Of a DNA stretch of 64,000 nt, positions 59,793 through 64,000 are shown in pieces. A program made the position numbers and the translations under genes. The notes beneath the pieces were generated by a model, which saw only the letters and a program-made list of their open reading frames with translations, was not told the origin of the DNA and did no database searches. Source of the DNA: Bythopirellula sp. (GTDB taxonomy: Bacteria > Planctomycetota > Planctomycetia > Pirellulales > Lacipirellulaceae). The stretch is from assembly GCA_028285205.1 (NCBI GenBank), contig JANQQA010000252.1, positions 1-64,000 on the forward strand. The letters are read 5' to 3'. The stretch's first letter is position 1; the number at the start of each line of letters is the position of its first letter.

Positions 59793-61457
59793 ATGAAGAT
59801 CCTAATCGTTGGTGCGGTAGCTGGTGGTGCGTCGGCGGCGGCTCGTGCGCGCCGTTTGGATGAATATGCCGAGATCATCCTGTTCGAGCGCGGTGAGGCC
59901 CCCTCGTTCGCCAACTGCGGTTTGCCTTACTACGTGGGCGGCGTGATCGCCGAACGGGACAAACTGCTCGTAGCGCCCAAGCAACGGCTCGTCGAGCGTT
60001 ACAACCTGGATGTTCGCACTCGCACTGAGGTCGTGCGAATCGATCGTACGCGGAAGCTCGTCGTCGCGCGCGACCTGTCCACAGGCACTGAGTATGAGGA
60101 ATCGTACGACAATCTGATCCTCTCGCCGGGTGCCTCGCCACTCCGTCCTCCGATCCCCGGGGCCGATCTGGCGAGCGCCTACACGATTCGCGATCTGAGC
60201 GATGCCGATCGGCTTCATCAGGCCGTCGGAGGAGCTCGCACCGCGGTCATTATCGGGGCGGGCTTCATTGGATTGGAGATGGCCGAGAACCTCGTACATC
60301 GGGGCATCACTACCACCGTGGTGGAAATGGCGGACCAGATCCTGCCACCGTGGGACCCCGAAATGGTCACGCCAGTGGCCGATCATCTGCGTGACCGAGG
60401 CGTTCGGCTTCAGCTCTCCGATGCCGCCAAGGCGATCGAAGCGACCGACGCGGGATTGCGGGTCGAACTCAACTCCGGCGGCACGCTCGACACGGACTTC
60501 GTCGTGATGAGCGTCGGTGTCCGGCCGGAGAACCAACTCGCCGTGGATGCCGGCCTGGAAGTCGGCACACGCGGCGGCATTCGCGTGAACGCGTCGATGC
60601 AGACCAACGACCCCGACATTTATGCCGTAGGCGACGTGGTTGAAGTCACGCACTTCGTGGATGGTTCGCCGATTCAAATCCCCCTCGGTGGCCCCGCCAA
60701 TCGTCAAGGCCGCATTGCCGCTGACCACATCTTTGGCCGCGACAGCAAGTATCGCGGCACACAAGGCACGGCCATCGTCGGTGTGTTAGACATGACGGTC
60801 GCGATGACCGGCCTCAGTGAAAAAGCACTGATGGCCGCCAATCTTAGCTTCGAAAAAATCTACATCCATCCCGCCCATCACGCCGGTTACTATCCGGGAG
60901 CAGAACAGCTAACGCTGAAACTGCTCTTCGCTCCCGACACCGGGAGGATCCTCGGCGCCGAGATCGTCGGCGGAGCCGGCGTCGACAAACGCATCGACGT
61001 GCTGGCGATCGCCATTCAAGCGGGCATGACGGTGTACGACCTGGAAGAAGCCGAACTCGCCTACGCGCCGCAGTATGGCTCGGCGAAGGACCCAATCAAT
61101 ATGGCGGGCTTCGTCGCCGCAGGCGTGTTGCGTGACGACCAGCCGGTTACTCACGTCGCCCAACTCACTTCCGACGGCGCTGACGCGGAGCCCTACGTGC
61201 TCGACGTTCGCACAGCTGGCGAATTCGAGGCGGGCCACATCGAGGGTGCAACCAACATTCCGCTCGAGTCGCTTCGCGCGCGTCTCGACGAAGTCCCCCG
61301 CGACCGGCCGATCGTCGCCTATTGCAAGGTTGGCCAACGCGGCTACTCCGCGACGCGCATCCTCGCACAGCACGGCTTTGCCGTTCGCAACCTTAGCGGC
61401 GGCTATACCACGTACCTGGCCGACGCATCGCACGAGCAGCAATCGGTCGAGGCCTGA
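59793..61457 (+). CDS. CoA-disulfide/polysulfide reductase with C-terminal rhodanese domain
   Basis: ATG 59793 with AAGGAG upstream. FAD-binding N-terminus (LIVGAVAGGASAAARARR), redox cysteine 42 in PSFANCGLPYYVGG (single-Cys type), NAD(P)H-binding IIGAGFIGLEMAENL, and YAVGDVVEVTHFV are all present. The C-terminal dimerisation part (KIYIHPAHHAGYYPGA, EELAYAPQYGSAKDPINMAGF) leads into a rhodanese domain with DVRTAGEFEAGHIEGATNIP and active Cys about 511 (VAYCKVGQRGYSATRIL). Enzymes of this type (CoADR-Rhd, also called NADH-dependent persulfide reductase) reduce CoA persulfide or polysulfide with NAD(P)H. With the rhodanese gene upstream, it forms a persulfide-handling operon. Confidence 0.95.
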   Translation: MKILIVGAVAGGASAAARARRLDEYAEIILFERGEAPSFANCGLPYYVGGVIAERDKLLVAPKQRLVERYNLDVRTRTEVVRIDRTRKLVVARDLSTGTEYEESYDNLILSPGASPLRPPIPGADLASAYTIRDLSDADRLHQAVGGARTAVIIGAGFIGLEMAENLVHRGITTTVVEMADQILPPWDPEMVTPVADHLRDRGVRLQLSDAAKAIEATDAGLRVELNSGGTLDTDFVVMSVGVRPENQLAVDAGLEVGTRGGIRVNASMQTNDPDIYAVGDVVEVTHFVDGSPIQIPLGGPANRQGRIAADHIFGRDSKYRGTQGTAIVGVLDMTVAMTGLSEKALMAANLSFEKIYIHPAHHAGYYPGAEQLTLKLLFAPDTGRILGAEIVGGAGVDKRIDVLAIAIQAGMTVYDLEEAELAYAPQYGSAKDPINMAGFVAAGVLRDDQPVTHVAQLTSDGADAEPYVLDVRTAGEFEAGHIEGATNIPLESLRARLDEVPRDRPIVAYCKVGQRGYSATRILAQHGFAVRNLSGGYTTYLADASHEQQSVEA

Positions 61458-61485
61458 CGACGTCGAGACCTGACCACTTCGCCAG

Positions 61486-62445
61486 CTACTTCGTCGCGAT
61501 CGTGCAGGACAGACCCAAACCACGGCACAGCAAGTGAGCCGTATTGACCGGCAGCTTATCGATCAGCGGTTCGAACAGCTGCTTCACTATTCGCAACCCA
61601 CCGCCAAAGTGGTAGATTCGCCCGCGTGTCACAACCAGCGGCGTTGCGACACGCTTGAATCCGGCCTGCTTGAGTAGCGTCGTCACCTCGGACAACCGAT
61701 ACTCTTTCAAATGCAAGCCGTTAGCCTCAGTGCGCGCCGGGCAGAAATCACCCGTCACGTCCGAGGGGCGCAGCAACCAGTTAGGAGTGATCGTCAGCAA
61801 CTGTCCGCCGGGTGCGAGCAGTTCGTAAATCTTGTCCAAGTACTCGGCAATCTCGTCGGGACAGATGTGCTCGAACACATCATTCCAATACACCAAACTC
61901 GGCCGACTGGGCAACGACTTTTTGGTCACGCTACGCAGATCGCCAAGGAATAGTCGCTCCGCAAACTTCTTTCCCAACAGATGCAATGCTTCCTCGTGCA
62001 TCGTCTTCGAGACTTCAATGCCGCTGGACGGAAAGCCGTGCTCGCTAACTTCACGCAACATCACGCCACAGCCGAAACCCACCTCAAAAAAGCTCGGCCT
62101 GCCAATCCCTCGATTGATCTGCTGGTTCAACAACTCCACGACGAGTCGTCCGTAGCGCGGATCAAGCCCCATCACCAGGGGCTGGCCCGGTTGCTGCGCT
62201 GCCAGGATCGCGCACACGGTATCGTACGCCTGGCCGATCACGAGCGTGCGATCGTTGGAGCCCTTCGGCAACTGCCGAATCGCGTTGGCGAACTTCTGTT
62301 CCTGATCCCACTGCAATTGCTGCAACTGTTCGATCGTCAGACCCGCCAATGACAACCAACTTCCGTCGGCCAGCATCACCTCGGCGGCAGGCGCCTCAAC
62401 GGTACTTGCCGACGAATCTGGGGGCGGGGAATCGAGCGTGAGCAT
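61486..62445 (-). CDS. Class I SAM-dependent methyltransferase
   Basis: Residues about 130-230 form a Rossmann methyltransferase fold: FFEVGFGCGVMLREVSEHGFPSSGIEVS, a nucleotide contact ERLFLGDLRSV, and LVYWNDVFEHICPDEIAEYLDKIYELLAPGGQLLTITPNW, the usual D.FEH...L.PGG.L pattern. About 120 residues before it (LSLAGLTIEQLQQLQWDQEQKFANAIRQLP) are helical and specific to this group. The C-terminal region (GRIYHFGGGLRIVKQLFEPLIDKLP) might contact the substrate. Distantly related to methyltransferases acting on small molecules or lipids; the target is not predictable. Convergent with the sulfur operon, 28 bases apart. Confidence 0.88.
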   Translation of the reverse strand: MLTLDSPPPDSSASTVEAPAAEVMLADGSWLSLAGLTIEQLQQLQWDQEQKFANAIRQLPKGSNDRTLVIGQAYDTVCAILAAQQPGQPLVMGLDPRYGRLVVELLNQQINRGIGRPSFFEVGFGCGVMLREVSEHGFPSSGIEVSKTMHEEALHLLGKKFAERLFLGDLRSVTKKSLPSRPSLVYWNDVFEHICPDEIAEYLDKIYELLAPGGQLLTITPNWLLRPSDVTGDFCPARTEANGLHLKEYRLSEVTTLLKQAGFKRVATPLVVTRGRIYHFGGGLRIVKQLFEPLIDKLPVNTAHLLCRGLGLSCTIATK

Positions 62446-63134
62446 GGGCGAAGCTCCATCACTTTCGTGGTCAGGCGAACAGATTGGTCTATCTCAAATG
62501 TAGTGCGCAAACGCCTCGCAGGACGGTGAATCCCACCGCTGGTCTGGCTTCCGAATGTGCCGATCGTGCCGAATCGCCGGACCGACGACACAGCACTTCT
62601 ATTTGGGTAAAAAACACCGCAACCCTCCCCCCCAATTGGGTTCTGCAACACGATTTTCAAATGGGCTTCGTGTCCGAAAAACCACCGCCGTTTTCGTTCC
62701 CTTCATCTCGCAAGTCGTTGCCAAGTAACGACTTGAGCAATCGCCCGCGAACCGATTCGGTCGAATTTCCGGACTTTCAGTCCCAAAAGTGTTCGAAAAT
62801 TCATGGACTCGATTCCCAGCAAATACTGCTATGTAAGCACCAGCGTAACGTAACGCCGACGCGACGATGTGTCCGAAAATTCCTGAAGGCCGGTAGTCAC
62901 CTGATCTCAAGCGGACCTTACCCATTCGCTCCACACGACGAGCAAGCCAATTGTATCCGAACAGCTGGCCCAACTTCATCAAGAATCTTTGGCCACCTGG
63001 CAGGCTTGGAAACTGTGTTCGGACGGCTAATCGCGTGCAGGATCGCAACTCGCAGTTACCAGCGGAAGAGAGTCATACTGCTTGTGGAAACTCAATTCCG
63101 CAAGAAGTACACAGACCGACATTGCCTCGGCGGG
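62446..63134. other. 690-base region without a convincing gene
   Basis: Open frames exist on both strands but none has protein-like content. A 9-bp perfect hairpin (CAAGTCGTT/AACGACTTG, loop of 7, 62711-62735) has no T-run. Several variants of TCCGAAAA/TTCGAAAA occur (for example near 62671, 62791 and 62873), but I could not define a repeat unit. Confidence 0.3.
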
Positions 63135-64000
63135 TTAAGACCAGTCAAAAGTTGTCAGAGCGAGGCGTAGTTCCGGGTGATAGAAGAGCTGCAGGCCGCA
63201 TGAACTAGTATCTACGTATACGAACGAATGCATCCAACCTATGAATGAGAAATCAGAGCCATCTTCCGCCTGGGGCACAGGATACTTATCACCCGCGTCC
63301 TCATGATCTTCATCGTATTCGTACTCGGAAAGTGGCCAGTCCCCTGATTCGGGCCAATTTCCCCAACAAGGTTTGCCACCGAGCTGCATAACAAGCTCAT
63401 GGCGGTCGCGATCGCGCCAAGACCCATACTTCTTAAGAGAATATTCTGGATGCAAACCGCCAAACCGTTTGAAGTGCTCGCGATTGTTCGCGTAGGATCG
63501 CCTGGCTTTTTCGTAATGTTCGTGGAGTTGTTGCTTGGACGCTAAGTCGAGTTGAGTATCGGTGCGAGTATCGAGGTTGTGTAGCAGAAAATAATCCCAA
63601 TCGGTTGCCAGCGTGTACCGCCCTTGCTCGTCGACGCGATAGCCAATCCAATTCTCCGCACACAACGATCCATGATGCGAAGGTGTGTCTTCACCGACCG
63701 CACCCTCATGGGGTTCAATTGGCTGGACAAAGTGAATCGGACCTGACCAGGCAGGGTCGATGTGCTCGAGTGATACCGTAGCTAGCGGCAGAAGATACTT
63801 TGAGTGCGTCTCAACATCTTCTGCGAACACCGTGGTTGGGTCGGGAAAAGGAGTGAAGTATTCTGTTTTCTCATAGACGATTCCTCCTACTTCACGTCCT
63901 TGGGGTCGGTCGTCGAACTCCAAAAGCTTTCGAAGCTTTTCCAATGTTTCTCCACTCTCCTTCGAGAGGATCTGCTCTCGGTCGGACCTTTCGAGCCGCT
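63135..64000 (-). CDS. Unrecognised protein, N-terminus cut by the right edge of the window
   Basis: The reading frame is open up to the right end, so the start lies outside the window; a TTG at 63944 is possible but the upstream residues (SKESGETLEKLRKLLEF) look coding. About 288 residues are visible. The protein is rich in aromatic and acidic residues (HELVMQLGGKPCWGNWPESGDWPL; YEYDEDHEDAGDKYP) and ends SSCGLQLFYHPELRLALTTFDWS. The GGKP.W and C-terminal features vaguely resemble DUF1963/YwqG-type proteins, but I cannot confirm this. No signal peptide can be judged. Confidence 0.6.
   Translation of the reverse strand, partial: RLERSDREQILSKESGETLEKLRKLLEFDDRPQGREVGGIVYEKTEYFTPFPDPTTVFAEDVETHSKYLLPLATVSLEHIDPAWSGPIHFVQPIEPHEGAVGEDTPSHHGSLCAENWIGYRVDEQGRYTLATDWDYFLLHNLDTRTDTQLDLASKQQLHEHYEKARRSYANNREHFKRFGGLHPEYSLKKYGSWRDRDRHELVMQLGGKPCWGNWPESGDWPLSEYEYDEDHEDAGDKYPVPQAEDGSDFSFIGWMHSFVYVDTSSCGLQLFYHPELRLALTTFDWS

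Noticed and set aside
59814-59821. A second GCGGTAGC ops-like core
   Set aside because: It lies inside the coding sequence of the CoA-disulfide reductase, encodes part of its FAD motif and is not in a leader.
62711-62735. Perfect 9-bp hairpin as a terminator
   Set aside because: No T-run on either strand and no gene end close enough; left as an unexplained hairpin.
62484-63170. Long plus-strand frame of about 228 codons, and an overlapping minus-strand frame of 149 codons
   Set aside because: Neither shows protein-like composition, domains or a ribosome binding site; both cover a stretch with hairpins and repeated short motifs.

Overview
The window looks like a chromosomal segment of a planctomycete, probably of the Pirellulales/Lacipirellulaceae type. 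The reasons are lineage-typical families: a DUF1559 pilin-like protein, a DUF1501 protein, a PSCyt1-DUF1549-LamG-DUF1553 cytochrome protein, and eight secreted proteins with PEP-CTERM-type C-termini, some carrying dockerin-like calcium repeats. No tRNA, rRNA, CRISPR array, insertion sequence or phage gene was found.

Layout. 1-5.8 kb (+): the end of a DUF1559 protein overlapping an EF-hand lipoprotein gene, two tandem paralogous PEP-CTERM proteins, and a phosphodiesterase-fold protein fused to TPRs that appears to have lost its metal ligands. 5.8-13.6 kb (-): a four-gene run of GH92 mannosidase, cytochrome/DUF1549/DUF1553, DUF1501 and a tandem GNAT protein. It is divergent from a GntR-LacI-type regulator and a SASA-type esterase (13.8-16.8 kb, +), so this looks like a glycan-utilisation island with a sugar-responsive regulator.

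18-54.8 kb is a large exopolysaccharide locus. It holds a planctomycete lipoprotein plus a Wza-like export lipoprotein, flanked by a pair of paralogous PEP-CTERM genes. A small acidic/proline-rich secreted protein, an O-antigen ligase-like protein with TPRs and a Wzc-like tyrosine kinase follow on the minus strand. On the plus strand come a NusG/RfaH-type antiterminator, a UDP-HexNAc dehydrogenase, an exosortase with an associated membrane-anchored protein, a Wzx flippase, a Wzy-like polymerase, an FkbM methyltransferase, four glycosyltransferases, a decayed acetyltransferase, a bi-domain oxidoreductase, a WbuB-like glycosyltransferase, UDP-GlcNAc 2-epimerase, a heparinase II/III-fold protein, a TPR membrane protein and a TIGR03790 protein. 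Together they could make nucleotide-sugar precursors (UDP-ManNAc and an N-acetylated uronic acid), assemble and flip a repeat unit, polymerise and export it, and process PEP-CTERM proteins at the cell surface. No polyprenyl-phosphate sugar-1-phosphate transferase to start the chain lies in the window.

55.3-57.8 kb holds three more PEP-CTERM-type proteins, two of them lamin-tail-like, and 57.9 kb a GT2-like glycosyltransferase. 58.8-61.5 kb is a compact persulfide/polysulfide-type operon (ArsR repressor, rhodanese with a DUF2892-like membrane tail, CoA-disulfide reductase-rhodanese fusion). Its promoter is exactly spanned by a perfect inverted repeat, and a weaker copy precedes the second gene. 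The window ends with a methyltransferase (-) and a protein of unknown function cut by the right edge.

The most useful leads are an ops-like element ahead of the NusG paralogue, the dual-operator sulfur operon, the two paralogue pairs that differ by a dockerin-like module, and the apparently metal-less phosphodiesterase-TPR protein. All are sequence readings; none was tested by database search.
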